DNA from: Acidobacteriota bacterium
GTDB lineage: Bacteria; Acidobacteriota; Terriglobia; Acidiferrales; UBA7541
Assembly: GCA_003224085.1 (NCBI GenBank)
Contig: QHYK01000069.1
Location: forward strand, 1-52,808
Length of the DNA stretch: 52,808 nt
Reading direction: 5' to 3'
A program made the position numbers and the translations under genes. This document shows positions 24,708 to 33,949 of the stretch, piece by piece; the stretch's first letter is position 1, and every line of letters begins with the position of its first letter. The notes below the pieces were generated by a model. The model was not told where the DNA came from. It saw nothing but the letters and a program-made list of their open reading frames with translations, and ran no database searches.

Positions 24708-27700
24708 TCACGGCGTCTTGATGACAATGTTCGGAATGTTTTTATCCCGCAACATTGCGTTGAACGAGGACACGTCTTTCGTCAGAATCTGTTGATAATC
24801 CTTCTCGAATTGGTCGCCCTGTTTTTTGAGTTCTTCTCCCACCGCCAGTTGCTGTGTGGTGGGCGGAAAATCGGAGCTGCCCGTTTGTTCGGCAAGGTAG
24901 CTGATCTTACTGGCCAGCATGGGCGGCCAGCGAACGTCATCTTGACCTCTGCCTGTAGACTTGAGTTGAATGACCTTGCCTTCCACTTCCATGAGTTTCT
25001 GCTCCAAATCGTCCGCGGCCTTTCGAATGGCCTTCCCTGTGTCATCGCTTCCCATTTCCATTTCCTTTTCCAGCGTCTGAAGCTGCGCGCGGATGAATTC
25101 GATTTGATTGACGCTGGCAGCGACGGCGTTCATTTGGTCTTGCAAGCCGGAAAGGAACTGGGTCTGGGTCTGAATGTCGTTTTCTGTCCCGGCGGAATGC
25201 GGGTCCTTTAGCACATTGAGTCTCTGGCTCGATTTCTCTTCGCCCGCAGTGAGCGTGACCGTGTAAGAGCCGGGAGGCGCGAGCAGGGAAATGCGACTCG
25301 TGCCTGATGCAGGACGCCAGCCTTCCGGTCCCACCTTCACATCCGGAGCATAGAGAGGACTGGTCCTCAGCTTAATCTCTGTGCCTGGTTCGAACCGGAG
25401 GTTCCACCAGACTCGGTTGATGCCCGGCTTAACCTCGCAGGAAGGGCCGCCTTCACCTTCCTCACCGCCGGCGCCTGGTCCGCCCGGCCGCGCCGCTCGC
25501 CGAGCGCCCTCTTCCCGCGCCTCGCGGCATGCGAGTTCGCGCACGGTTTTCCCGCTCGCGTCGCTGATCGTCAGGCGCACGCTATCTTTTTCGCCGAATT
25601 TCAACTTCAAGTAGAAATTAATCGGTGCGCCATAAGGTGGATTTTGCCCCGCTGCGGGATCGTAAGAAACGGCCGCGGGCTGCGCCACGCTTCGGAAGCG
25701 GTAGACGTCGCGCGGGGCGAACAAATGCGCATTGGACGTCAAGATTTCCGGCGTTAGTTGCTCGAGCGCGGTGATGTCGTCCAAAATCCAGAACCCCCGC
25801 CCATACGTTGCCAATGCTAGATCGTGAAAGCGTTCCTGCGCTGCAATCCAGTACACGGGGGCGTGAGGCAGGCCGCTTTGCAGGGGTTGCCAGATTTTGC
25901 CGTCGTCAAACGAAATGTAAAGCCCGTTCTCTGTACCGAGGTAGAGCTGCCCTTTGCGCACCGGGTCTTCGCGAATGCAATGCGCGTAGCTCAACATGCT
26001 ATGCGGGATACCGTTCGTAATGGCCGTCCACGTTTTTCCATAATCCGCAGTCTTGTACGCGAATGGATCGCGATTGTTCATCTGGTGAAAATCCACGGTG
26101 ATATAGGCCGTTCCGGCATCGTACCGCGAAGCCTCAATGTTGCTCACCGTTCCCCACTCTGGAAGATTCGGAATGTTTTTCGTGACGTTGGTCCAGTTTT
26201 TTCCGCCGTCGCGCGTGATTTGTACATACCCATCGTTGGTTCCGGCCCAGATCATGCCTGCTTCTTTCGGTGATTCGGCAATCGCAAACACCGTTCCCGC
26301 ATATTCCACGCCGATATTGTCCGGCGTGAGGCCGCCGGAAATCCCCATGCGGCTTCTTTCGTTGCGCGTCAGGTCCGGGCTGATAATTTGCCAACTGTTG
26401 CCGCCATCCGCGGTGACGTGCACGAACTGGCTGCCAACATACACTTTGTTGTGCTCGTGCGGCGAAATCGTCACAGGAAACTCCCAGTTGAACCGGTATT
26501 TCACCTCCGCGGCGCTGGCGCCGGAGACGTTCTCCGGCCACACTTCCACTTCTCTGGCCTGGTGATTCCTTTCATCGAACCGCGTTACCGCTCCGCTGAC
26601 GCTGCCCGCACCGGTTCCCGATGACCAGATGATGTTGTTGTCCACAGGATCCGGCGTCGCGAATCCGCTTTCGCTCCCGGCCACGGGATGCCACACGCTG
26701 CGCGAAATTTGAGATCCCCCAAAGCCGCCAAACTGCAAGCTGTTGCTTGGCCCGCGGAAGGATGGGCCATCCTGCCGGTTCCCATAAACGAAATAGGGGA
26801 TCTGGTCGTCGAGCGTCACGTGATAAATCTGCGCGATAGGCAGTTGAATGCGGTCCCAAGTGTGCCCGCGGTTCACGGAAATGCTCACGCCTCCGTCATT
26901 TACCACGGCCATGCGGTCGCCGTTGGTGGCATCAATCCACATCTCGTGATTGTCCCCACCGGGAGTCGCAGGCATGTTCGTGAGCGTATGGCCGCCGTCA
27001 AGCGTCCTCGAGAAAGCCGAAGTGAAAAAATAAACCTCGTTCTCGTTGTCCGGGGAGATTTCCTCGCGCGTGTAATAGTGCGTGCGCCCGCGGATTTGCC
27101 GGTCCGAATTAACCAGTTGCCAGTTTTCCCCGCCATCATCCGAGCGCCACAATTGACCGCTCTGTGTGGGCTTGCCGTCCAGGGGCACGCCGTCGCCGGT
27201 TTCGATCAACGCATAAGCGCGATTGGAATCCTTCTGCGCCACGCGTACCGCGATTCGGCCCACCGGCGGATGCGGCAGGCCGTGTCCTTCCAACCGCTTC
27301 CACGTAGCTCCTTCATCTGTAGATTTGAACAAGCCGCTGCCCGGCCCGCCGCTCTTGCGCCCGTAAGTGTGAATCTCCAGTTGCCACATTCCCGCAAACA
27401 AAATCCGTGGATTGTTCGGGTCCATTCCCAGGTCGGAGCAACCGGTGTTCTCGTCCACAAACAGAGTTTTTTCCCAACTCTTCCCGCCATCGGTAGTCCG
27501 GAACACACCTCGTTCCGGCTGCGGGCCATACGCATGGCCCAAAGCGCACGCTAGCACGATGTCGGGATTGCGCGGATCAATGATTACGTTTGCGATTCTT
27601 CCGGTTTTTTCCAGACCCATCAGCTTCCAGGTTTTTCCCGCATCCAACGATTTGTAAATCCCATTTCCCACGGAAATGTGGCTCCGGATGAAGGATTCGC

Positions 27701-28031
27701 CGGTCCCCGCCCACACGATGTTCGGGTCGCTCGCGGCCACCGCCAGCGAGCCAATGGAAGAAACTGGCTGGTCATCAAAAATCGGATCCCAGTGAACGCC
27801 GCCGTCCGTGGATTTGAGAATTCCTCCCGAGGCTGCGCCCACGTAATACACCTTGGGATTCCCCGGAATCCCCACCACGGCCGTCGCACGGTTCCCCACC
27901 GGCCCGATGTACCGAAATTTCATTTCGTTGTACACGTCGGGATTGATCTGAATTTGTTGCGCACGCGCCAACGCCGTTGCGCAAAAAGCTGCAAGGGCCC
28001 CCACTAAAGAAACCAAGCACGCTCGCTTCAT
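24708..28031 (-). CDS. Large secreted VPS10/BNR-repeat beta-propeller protein
   Basis: A 1107-residue protein with a signal peptide ('LVSLVGALAAFCATALARAQ'). Residues about 30-720 carry many BNR/sortilin-type repeats with the Asp-box pattern S-x-D-x-G-x-x-W: 'KSTDGGVHWDPIFDDQP', 'KSLDAGKTWKLMGLEK', 'RTTDGGKSWEKTLFVDE', 'RSDDGGENWQLVNSDR', 'ITRDGGKNWTNVTKN'. A C-terminal part (about 770-900) with a Gly/Glu-rich insert and a helical coiled segment (about 970-1060) follow. Such propellers are often annotated as glycosyl hydrolase or sialidase-like, but I see no assigned catalytic site. The chosen ATG at 28031 has GAGG upstream; a GTG four codons earlier is possible. The 300 bases before it hold no visible gene. 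Confidence 0.88.
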   Translation of the reverse strand: MKRACLVSLVGALAAFCATALARAQQIQINPDVYNEMKFRYIGPVGNRATAVVGIPGNPKVYYVGAASGGILKSTDGGVHWDPIFDDQPVSSIGSLAVAASDPNIVWAGTGESFIRSHISVGNGIYKSLDAGKTWKLMGLEKTGRIANVIIDPRNPDIVLACALGHAYGPQPERGVFRTTDGGKSWEKTLFVDENTGCSDLGMDPNNPRILFAGMWQLEIHTYGRKSGGPGSGLFKSTDEGATWKRLEGHGLPHPPVGRIAVRVAQKDSNRAYALIETGDGVPLDGKPTQSGQLWRSDDGGENWQLVNSDRQIRGRTHYYTREEISPDNENEVYFFTSAFSRTLDGGHTLTNMPATPGGDNHEMWIDATNGDRMAVVNDGGVSISVNRGHTWDRIQLPIAQIYHVTLDDQIPYFVYGNRQDGPSFRGPSNSLQFGGFGGSQISRSVWHPVAGSESGFATPDPVDNNIIWSSGTGAGSVSGAVTRFDERNHQAREVEVWPENVSGASAAEVKYRFNWEFPVTISPHEHNKVYVGSQFVHVTADGGNSWQIISPDLTRNERSRMGISGGLTPDNIGVEYAGTVFAIAESPKEAGMIWAGTNDGYVQITRDGGKNWTNVTKNIPNLPEWGTVSNIEASRYDAGTAYITVDFHQMNNRDPFAYKTADYGKTWTAITNGIPHSMLSYAHCIREDPVRKGQLYLGTENGLYISFDDGKIWQPLQSGLPHAPVYWIAAQERFHDLALATYGRGFWILDDITALEQLTPEILTSNAHLFAPRDVYRFRSVAQPAAVSYDPAAGQNPPYGAPINFYLKLKFGEKDSVRLTISDASGKTVRELACREAREEGARRAARPGGPGAGGEEGEGGPSCEVKPGINRVWWNLRFEPGTEIKLRTSPLYAPDVKVGPEGWRPASGTSRISLLAPPGSYTVTLTAGEEKSSQRLNVLKDPHSAGTENDIQTQTQFLSGLQDQMNAVAASVNQIEFIRAQLQTLEKEMEMGSDDTGKAIRKAADDLEQKLMEVEGKVIQLKSTGRGQDDVRWPPMLASKISYLAEQTGSSDFPPTTQQLAVGEELKKQGDQFEKDYQQILTKDVSSFNAMLRDKNIPNIVIKTP

Positions 28032-28331
28032 TGCGAACCTCACTCCCTCCGCTTTTTTTGCCTGGAATTGCGCGGATGATACTTGCTGCGCTAGCGGGGG
28101 TCAATAGTTACAAACACGCCGATTCGGCGGGCGCTCCACACAAAACGATTGTTCCAGTGGCCCTCGCGATACTTGTCGCCGCGCAAACACGGGCTGTTTC
28201 ATGTCTGTATGCCAAACGCATACAAGACACGTGCGATTTCGAATTCGGTGATAGCCTGAAATGGCTGTACCCCCTTCCGCTTGGGAACACTCCCTGATTC
28301 TCAGCACTTGTCCGGGCGCGAGCGTGCTGCA

Positions 28332-28820
28332 ATGAATAAGGAAGCGGTTGGGGGAAGTACTCCGCGAACGCGGCCATCTCTCCACGCCGATCTCAACCAG
28401 GTGCTCCTCGAACAGCGGGGCAAGCGCATTCACCTGGGCGAGTTGCTGCTCCAGAACAACAAGATAGCCAAGATCGACCTCATTTCCGCGCTAACCGAGG
28501 TTTCTGACATCCCCTATCTCGATTTCGCGTTCAAGTCGATCCCGCAGCTTTGAAACTGATCCCTCAGGTCATGGCGAGGCACTGTAACGCTCTTCCGACC
28601 ACAATCCAGCCTCATCGTCGTCATGGCCGAGCCGCAGAATCTACAGTTCCTCGACGGGCTGCGCTTCAAATCAGGGTGGCCCGCTCGCGCCGCTCGCTTC
28701 CTCTCTCGAAGACCAAGGGATGGAGTTCATCTCCTTCAGCGACCAACAGAGCAACATCGACACAATGCGCGAGATGGAAGCACCCCAGACATTTGGCAAT
28801 TGCTCGCGAACACTCTAAAA
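28332..28820 (+). pseudogene. Broken N-terminal fragment of a GspE/PilB-type secretion/pilus ATPase
   Basis: Pieces of an MshEN (T2SS protein E, N-terminal) domain occur in order but in changing frames. They are 'LLEQRGKRIHLGELLLQNNK' with 'SALTEVSDIPYLDFAFKSIP' (28390-28548); then 'ALKLIPQVMARHCNALP' in the next frame (about 28547-28600); then 'LIVVMAEPQNLQFLDGLRFK' (28611-28670); then 'SSLEDQGMEFISFSDQQSNI' with 'DTMREMEAP' (28701-28790). The walker ATPase domain is missing. Several frame changes and the truncation mark it as a remnant. It directly abuts glgB, whose open frame extends backwards through part of it. Confidence 0.8.
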
Positions 28821-28849
28821 TTCAGAGGACGCCGCTGCGTCCTGGCATC

Positions 28850-31183
28850 GTGTCCGTAAGCGAGGCGTCGAACAACTCGGAGGCTCCGCCGTTGCCCGAA
28901 CATCACGCCGCCGCCTGGCCGTCGAAGCCGATCGCTTCTCGCGACCCGCGCCTCCATTCGCAAATCGACGCGGTCGTCACCGGGCGCCATTCCGATCCTT
29001 TCGGCTTTCTGGGGCCGCATGCAATCGACGGCGGCTGGGCCATCCGTTTTTTCATCCCTTGGGCTGAGGAAGCGCAGATCTCTTTGCAACCGCCTGCAAC
29101 AGAAAGCGCTGCGCCTGCCTCCGCCCAAGCTGTCGAAGCCTTGAAATTGCGTCCCGAAGGTTTTTTTGAAGCCCTCCTGCCAGCGAACCAAACCAGTGCG
29201 CTCGCTTCCACCAGCTACAAAATTCAGGGCCGCACCCACTACGGCGAATCCTTCGAACTCTACGACCCCTATGCTTTTCCTTGCGTCCTCACCGAGTTTG
29301 ACCTGTATCTCATGGGTGAGGGCCGCCATTACGACACCTACCAAAAACTCGGTGCGCACCTCGTGACGCTCGAAGGCGTCCGCGGAGTTCAATTCGCCGT
29401 CTGGGCTCCCAGCGCTAAACGCGTGAGCGTCGTCGGCGATTTCAATCGCTGGGACGGCCGCGTTCACCCCCTGCGCGCGCGCGGTTCTTCCGGCATCTGG
29501 GAAATTTTCATTCCCGAACTCGCGGAAGGCGCTATCTACAAATTCGAAATCATCGGCCCTGACGGAAATATGCTTCCTCTGAAGGCGGACCCGTACGCGT
29601 TCCGCTCCGAGCTGCGTCCCAACACTGGCTCCATCGTCGCCAATCTGGAAAATTATCTTTGGAACGACTCGGACTGGCTCTTGCAGCGTTCAACCAAAAA
29701 TTGGTTCCAGTCTCCCGTTTCGATTTACGAAGTCCATCTCGGTTCGTGGCGCCGCGTTCCCGAAGATCAAAATCGCTGGCTTTCCTACCTCGAACTTGCG
29801 GACCAGCTCATTCCTTACGTCAAAGAACTCGGCTACACCCACATCGAGATGCTCCCCGTCATGGAGCATCCTTACGACGGCTCCTGGGGCTACCAAACTC
29901 TGGGCTATTTCGCTGCCACCAGCCGCTACGGTTCGCCCACCGAATTCATGGAGTTTGTCGACCGCTGCCACCAATCGAACATCGGCGTCATTCTCGATTG
30001 GACTCCCGCGCATTTTCCGCGCGACGCGCACGGCCTGGCTCAATTCGACGGCAGCCATCTCTACGAGCACGCCGACCCGCGGCAGGGCGCTCATCCCGAC
30101 TGGGGCACGCTCGTCTACAACTACGGCCGCAACGAAGTCCAAAATTATTTAATCTCCAACGCGCTCTTTTGGCTCGACAAGTACCACATCGACGGCCTCC
30201 GCGTAGACGCCGTTGCTTCCATGCTCTATCTTGATTATTCTCGCAAACCCGGCGAGTGGATTCCCAATCAATATGGCGGCCGTGAAAATCTTCAGGCCAT
30301 TGAGTTTCTCAAGCGCATGAACGAAGTGGCCCATGGCAAATTCCTCGGCATCCTCACTATCGCCGAAGAATCCACCGCCTGGCCGGCCGTTTCCCGGCCC
30401 ACCTATCTCGGCGGCCTTGGTTTCAGCTTCAAATGGAACATGGGCTGGATGAACGACACGCTAAACTATTTTTCTCATGATTCCGTACACCGCAAGTACG
30501 AACACAACAAAATCACCTTCTCCATGCTTTACGCCTTCACCGAAAACTTCGTTCTTCCCTTTTCGCACGACGAAGTGGTTCACGGCAAAAACTCGCTTTT
30601 GCACAAAATGCCCGGCGACATGTGGCAACAATTCGCCAATCTGCGCCTGCTTTACGGCTATCATTACGCGCATCCCGGAAAGAAACTTCTTTTCATGGGA
30701 CAGGAATTTGCGCCGCGCCACGAATGGAGCGAAGCCCGCAGCCTCGACTGGCATTTGCTCCAGTGGGATTCCCATCGCGGCGTGCAGAATCTCATCCGCG
30801 ACCTGAACCGGCTCTACACTTCAGAACCCGCCCTGCATCAAGTGGACTTCGATTGGCACGGTTTCGAATGGATTGACGCCAATGACGCCGACAACAGCGT
30901 TCTTAGCTTCATTCGCCGCGGCAAGAATCCCGAAGATTTGATTGTCGTCGTGTTCAACGCCACCCCGGTCGTTCGTGGGGGCTACCGCCTTGGCGTCCCG
31001 CAACCCGGCTACTATCGGGAAATCCTCAACACCGACGCCGCCCACTACGGCGGGTCGAACGTCGGCAACGCGGGCGGCCAGGACGCTTTGAACGAGCCCG
31101 CCCAGGGCCGTCCGCACTCCCTGGTCCTCACCCTTCCTCCTCTCGCCGCCACGTTCCTCAAGTGGATTCCGTCACGGTCGTAA
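28850..31183 (+). CDS. glgB: 1,4-alpha-glucan branching enzyme
   Basis: A 777-residue GH13 enzyme that makes alpha-1,6 branches in glycogen. An N-terminal beta-domain with 'RHSDPFGFLGPHAIDGGWAI' is followed by the CBM48 region ('GVQFAVWAPSAKRVSVVGDF') and the catalytic barrel with 'VILDWTPAHFPRDAHGLAQF', nucleophile Asp in 'IDGLRVDAVASMLYLDYSR', acid Glu in 'LTIAEESTAWP' and 'PFSHDEVVHGKNSLLHKMPG'. The start is uncertain: the frame stays open back to 28550 through the gspE-type remnant, and GTG 28850 is the best-placed start though it lacks a clear ribosome binding site. No other glycogen genes lie in the window. Confidence 0.94.
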   Translation: MSVSEASNNSEAPPLPEHHAAAWPSKPIASRDPRLHSQIDAVVTGRHSDPFGFLGPHAIDGGWAIRFFIPWAEEAQISLQPPATESAAPASAQAVEALKLRPEGFFEALLPANQTSALASTSYKIQGRTHYGESFELYDPYAFPCVLTEFDLYLMGEGRHYDTYQKLGAHLVTLEGVRGVQFAVWAPSAKRVSVVGDFNRWDGRVHPLRARGSSGIWEIFIPELAEGAIYKFEIIGPDGNMLPLKADPYAFRSELRPNTGSIVANLENYLWNDSDWLLQRSTKNWFQSPVSIYEVHLGSWRRVPEDQNRWLSYLELADQLIPYVKELGYTHIEMLPVMEHPYDGSWGYQTLGYFAATSRYGSPTEFMEFVDRCHQSNIGVILDWTPAHFPRDAHGLAQFDGSHLYEHADPRQGAHPDWGTLVYNYGRNEVQNYLISNALFWLDKYHIDGLRVDAVASMLYLDYSRKPGEWIPNQYGGRENLQAIEFLKRMNEVAHGKFLGILTIAEESTAWPAVSRPTYLGGLGFSFKWNMGWMNDTLNYFSHDSVHRKYEHNKITFSMLYAFTENFVLPFSHDEVVHGKNSLLHKMPGDMWQQFANLRLLYGYHYAHPGKKLLFMGQEFAPRHEWSEARSLDWHLLQWDSHRGVQNLIRDLNRLYTSEPALHQVDFDWHGFEWIDANDADNSVLSFIRRGKNPEDLIVVVFNATPVVRGGYRLGVPQPGYYREILNTDAAHYGGSNVGNAGGQDALNEPAQGRPHSLVLTLPPLAATFLKWIPSRS

Positions 31184-31335
31184 CTTTCTATGTCACCAGC
31201 CACGCTGCCGTTGCATCCAACCGGTCAATCCAGCTTGCGGTAGGGCGCAATTGCCGTGCGTTTGGGGCTCCTTGGCTCTTCCCTAGCGGTGGTTAAATCT
31301 GCAGGCGTGCGAGGCGGACCTTAACTTCCTTTTTC

Positions 31336-31905
31336 TTGAATGGAAAATCAGTTTCCGTCGACGATGACCCTTCCACTCCACTGCTTTGGGTGATTCCCGA
31401 TTCCTTGGGGGCTGACGGGCACGAAATTCGGTTGCGGCATGGCCCTTTGCGGCGCCTGCACCGTCCCGCGGCATCGCCACGCATTTTTCTTTCGATAGCT
31501 ACGTCGCCCAAGTTGTGGAGGCTTCTGTCGAAAAGGACGGCACCGTACGTGTGCATCGTGTGGTTTGCGCCGTTGATTGCGGGCGCGCCATCAATCCCGA
31601 CATCATCAAGGCGCAAATGGAAGGCGGCATCATTTTTGGCCTGACCGCTGCACTCAAAACCGAAATCACGCTCGAGAACGGCCGTGTTCAGCAGCACAAT
31701 TTCTACGACTCTCCCATGTTGCGGATGTTCGAATCTCCCGAAATTGAAGTTCACATCGTCGCAAGCGAAGCGCCCGCCCACCGGCGTCGGCGAGCCCAGG
31801 GTGCCACCGCTCGCCAACGCCATTTTCGCGGCGACTGGCAAGCGCATTCGGCGTTTGCCGATTGGCTCGAACGATCTGGCTGCAGCAAGCGAGGCAAAAT
31901 CATGA
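31336..31905 (+). pseudogene. Internally deleted iorA-iorB remnant (isoquinoline 1-oxidoreductase / xanthine dehydrogenase family)
   Basis: The 5' part (31336-31470) reads '[19 protein letters not shown]' and, after a frame change, '[18 protein letters not shown]', the start of the 2Fe-2S small subunit. It passes without a gap into the C-terminal end of the molybdopterin large subunit: '[20 protein letters not shown]', '[20 protein letters not shown]', '[20 protein letters not shown]'. After another frameshift near 31770 it reads '[16 protein letters not shown]' and stops at 31903-31905. Roughly the second half of the small subunit and most of the large subunit are deleted. The stop overlaps the next start as ATGA, a relic of operon structure. 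Confidence 0.85.
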
Positions 31906-32509
31906 GCGCCACGAATCGCGACGCTCGTTCCGTCATTTAATAGCGCTTTCTTGTGCCGGCGGCATCCTCGCAGCCGCATTCATTTTCACCCGTTGGCTCG
32001 GCCGCTCGGCCCAAGCCCTCCCCCGACGCCAACGCTTCCCGCGAAGCATTCCTTCAGGTCTTCAAAGTCTTCACCTTCCCGCGCTGCCAGAATTGTCATC
32101 CCTCCGGCAACTCCCCTCTCCAGGGCGACGACAGCCACGTCCACTTGCAGAATGTCCAGCGCGGCAAGGACGGCCACGGCGTCTATGGCATGCGCTGCGA
32201 CGCTTGCCACCAAACTGCAAATCTTCCGGGCGAGCACATGCCGCCGGGAAATCCGAAATGGTCCCTTCCCTCCCCGGAGCACAAAATGGTTTTTGTCGGC
32301 CGCTCTCCCTTGCAGCTCTGCCGCCAACTCAAGGATCCCAAACAAACAGGCGGCCGTTCCTTACAGCAGCTTTTCGAACATGTTTCTTCCGATGATCTCG
32401 TCGGCCGGGCTTGGAATCCCGGCGACGGTCGCGCTTCTCCGCCCCTCTCCCGTCGGGAGACCGCTGCTCAAAGGAAGACTTCGACGGCGGCGCCGCCTGC
32501 CCGGAGTGA
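31902..32509 (+). pseudogene. Frameshifted c-type cytochrome of the ior-type cluster
   Basis: The original start is probably ATG 31902. The coding sense then moves between frames: a signal-anchor '[20 protein letters not shown]' in one frame, then from about 32020 a long piece with two haem-binding motifs, 'CQNCH' and 'CDACH', plus 'ANLPGEHMPPGNPKWSLPSP' and 'LQLCRQLKDPKQTGGRSLQQ' in another, and finally 'DGGAACPE' with its stop at 32507-32509 in a third. It looks like the cytochrome partner that accompanies isoquinoline-1-oxidoreductase-type hydroxylases. The middle frame is open over 31953-32576 and could be mistaken for a gene. Confidence 0.75.
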
Positions 32510-32572
32510 TCCTGGGCCGCTTTCAGTTTCGAACGCACTTGACGATAATGGTTTTGGCGAGCTGATTAGCTC

Positions 32573-33040
32573 ATGAGTGAACCAGCACAAACCCCTGCAA
32601 CGATTCCTCAGCCTCAGGCTGCCGCGCGCCCCGTCAGGATGGGGCTCGTCAGCGTGACATTTTTCAATTGGTCCAGCCTTGTCTTCGCCATTCTTCAAAG
32701 CGCCTGCACCGCAGTCATCGCCATTAGCGGCTTGCGCGTCGCTATCGGTCTTTCTGCTCTCGCTGCTGCCGCAGGCATCCACGCCCCGGCTCGCGGTTTC
32801 CATCAAGACGCGATTCGCATCGCCATGATGGTTCTCGCTTTTCTCGGCGCCGTCGTCAATCTTTATGTCATTGGAAAAGTGCGGCGTTTAAGAAGGAACC
32901 CCGCAGCGCAATGGCGCATGCAGCCAGTGTCAAAGCAAAAGCTCAACTCCGAGCGTTTTCAAATCGCTCTCTCCATCCTTACTTTGCTTCTGCTCGCCGC
33001 CGAATGGATCACTCACCCTCTCGTCCACCGCGTCCCCTAA
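32573..33040 (+). CDS. Small membrane protein of unknown function
   Basis: I do not recognise the family. The 155-residue protein has a Pro/Ala-rich N-terminus (about 1-22) and about four hydrophobic segments: near 28-50 ('FFNWSSLVFAILQSACTAVI'), 53-70, 80-100 ('IRIAMMVLAFLGAVVNLYVI') and 128-148 ('RFQIALSILTLLLLAAEWIT'). A positively charged loop ('KVRRLRRNPAAQWRMQ') lies between the last two. It begins shortly after the cytochrome remnant and converges on the anti-sigma/sigma pair. The gene itself looks intact. Confidence 0.7.
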   Translation: MSEPAQTPATIPQPQAAARPVRMGLVSVTFFNWSSLVFAILQSACTAVIAISGLRVAIGLSALAAAAGIHAPARGFHQDAIRIAMMVLAFLGAVVNLYVIGKVRRLRRNPAAQWRMQPVSKQKLNSERFQIALSILTLLLLAAEWITHPLVHRVP

Positions 33041-33065
33041 AGAGCGGGGATGTTTCCGCTCTTCC

Positions 33066-33326
33066 TCACTTTTTCTTCAGTTCTGGTTCTGAGCCCTCGA
33101 TCTCTTTCTTTAGCCGTTCATGCAGCCGTTCGCTGAATCCCACCGGCAACTCAAATGTCCGGTCGTCCGCTGTCAAAATCAAGATGTTCCTCGTCGAATC
33201 CAGAATCGCCGAGCAGATTTCGCAGTGTTCTAGGTGCCGTTCGATCTCCGCGCGCAGTTGGGCGTCGACGCTTCCGTCAATAAATTCCGAGATGTGCTCC
33301 CACACGTGCTTGCAGTTGAGCTTCAT
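33066..33326 (-). CDS. Zinc-finger anti-sigma factor (ZAS/zf-HC2 type)
   Basis: An 86-residue protein with the anti-sigma zinc motif H-x3-C-x2-C in 'IERHLEHCEICSAILDSTRN', preceded by the conserved helix 'VWEHISEFIDGSVDAQLRAE'. It lacks a transmembrane segment, so it would be a soluble ZAS protein. Its start overlaps the ECF sigma gene stop by four bases, the typical sigma/anti-sigma pairing, so it should bind and hold the neighbouring sigma factor. The signal is unknown. Confidence 0.88.
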   Translation of the reverse strand: MKLNCKHVWEHISEFIDGSVDAQLRAEIERHLEHCEICSAILDSTRNILILTADDRTFELPVGFSERLHERLKKEIEGSEPELKKK

Positions 33327-33949
33327 AGCGCCCTCCGAAACAATCCCTTCCGCGCAGGTGCCGCTGTCTTCAGGAACGGGACCAATTGTTTTTGCAGCAG
33401 GATTCGCGCGCGGTGCAGCCGTACTTTTACGACTCCCGCCGTGAGCCCCAGCGCTTCCGCCGTTTCTTCCGTGTTCAGGTTTTCCAAATCTCTCAGCGTA
33501 AAAACCTGCTTGTAAATCTCAGGAAGGCTCGCTACCGCCCTGCGCAGCGCCTCGCGCAACTCCCTGCGTTCCAGCGCCTCCAGCGGAATTTCCCGCCAAT
33601 CCGTCAGCGGCGCCGGAGTGTAATCGCCCTCTTTTTCTTCCGCCGCTTCTTCCAGCGATTCCTCCGCCGCGCTCTTCGCTTTGCGCAGCCTTTTCCTTCC
33701 CTCATTGATGGCGATCGTCGTCAGCCACGTGCTGAACTTCGACTCCGCGCGAAACGAGTCCAGATGCCGGTAAGCGTTAATCACCGCTTCCTGCGCCGCG
33801 TCTTCCGCGTCCGTTTCATTCTTCACGATCGACAACACCGTCAGGTACACCATTCGCTCGTAAGGCCGGATCAGCTCGTGAAACAGCTCCTTCTCTCCCG
33901 CCACAATTCGCCGGATCAGTTCCGCTTCTTTTGTCGCCGCCGCTTGCAT
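33323..33949 (-). CDS. ECF-type RNA polymerase sigma-70 factor
   Basis: A 208-residue sigma factor with region 2 ('FHELIRPYERMVYLTVLSIV' to 'DAEDAAQEAVINAYRHLDSF') and 'SKFSTWLTTIAINEGRKRLR', a charged linker rich in Glu (about 95-115), and region 4 ('ALRRAVASLPEIYKQVFTLR' through 'AEALGLTAGVVKVRLHRARI'). It is cotranscribed with the anti-sigma factor that overlaps its end. Targets cannot be told from the sequence; no matching pair of -35/-10 sites was identified in the window. Confidence 0.94.
   Translation of the reverse strand: MQAAATKEAELIRRIVAGEKELFHELIRPYERMVYLTVLSIVKNETDAEDAAQEAVINAYRHLDSFRAESKFSTWLTTIAINEGRKRLRKAKSAAEESLEEAAEEKEGDYTPAPLTDWREIPLEALERRELREALRRAVASLPEIYKQVFTLRDLENLNTEETAEALGLTAGVVKVRLHRARILLQKQLVPFLKTAAPARKGLFRRAL

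Noticed and set aside
23731-24795. A 354-codon plus-strand frame antisense to gamma-glutamyltransferase
   Set aside because: Shadow of a certain gene; Arg/His-rich with no family features.
26688-27554. Long open frame antisense to the VPS10/BNR protein
   Set aside because: No recognisable motif and low-complexity antisense composition; the opposite frame has clear Asp-box repeats.
31953-32576. An intact 207-residue dihaem cytochrome gene
   Set aside because: The signal-anchor and the true C-terminus lie in other frames, so the open frame is the middle piece of a frameshifted gene.
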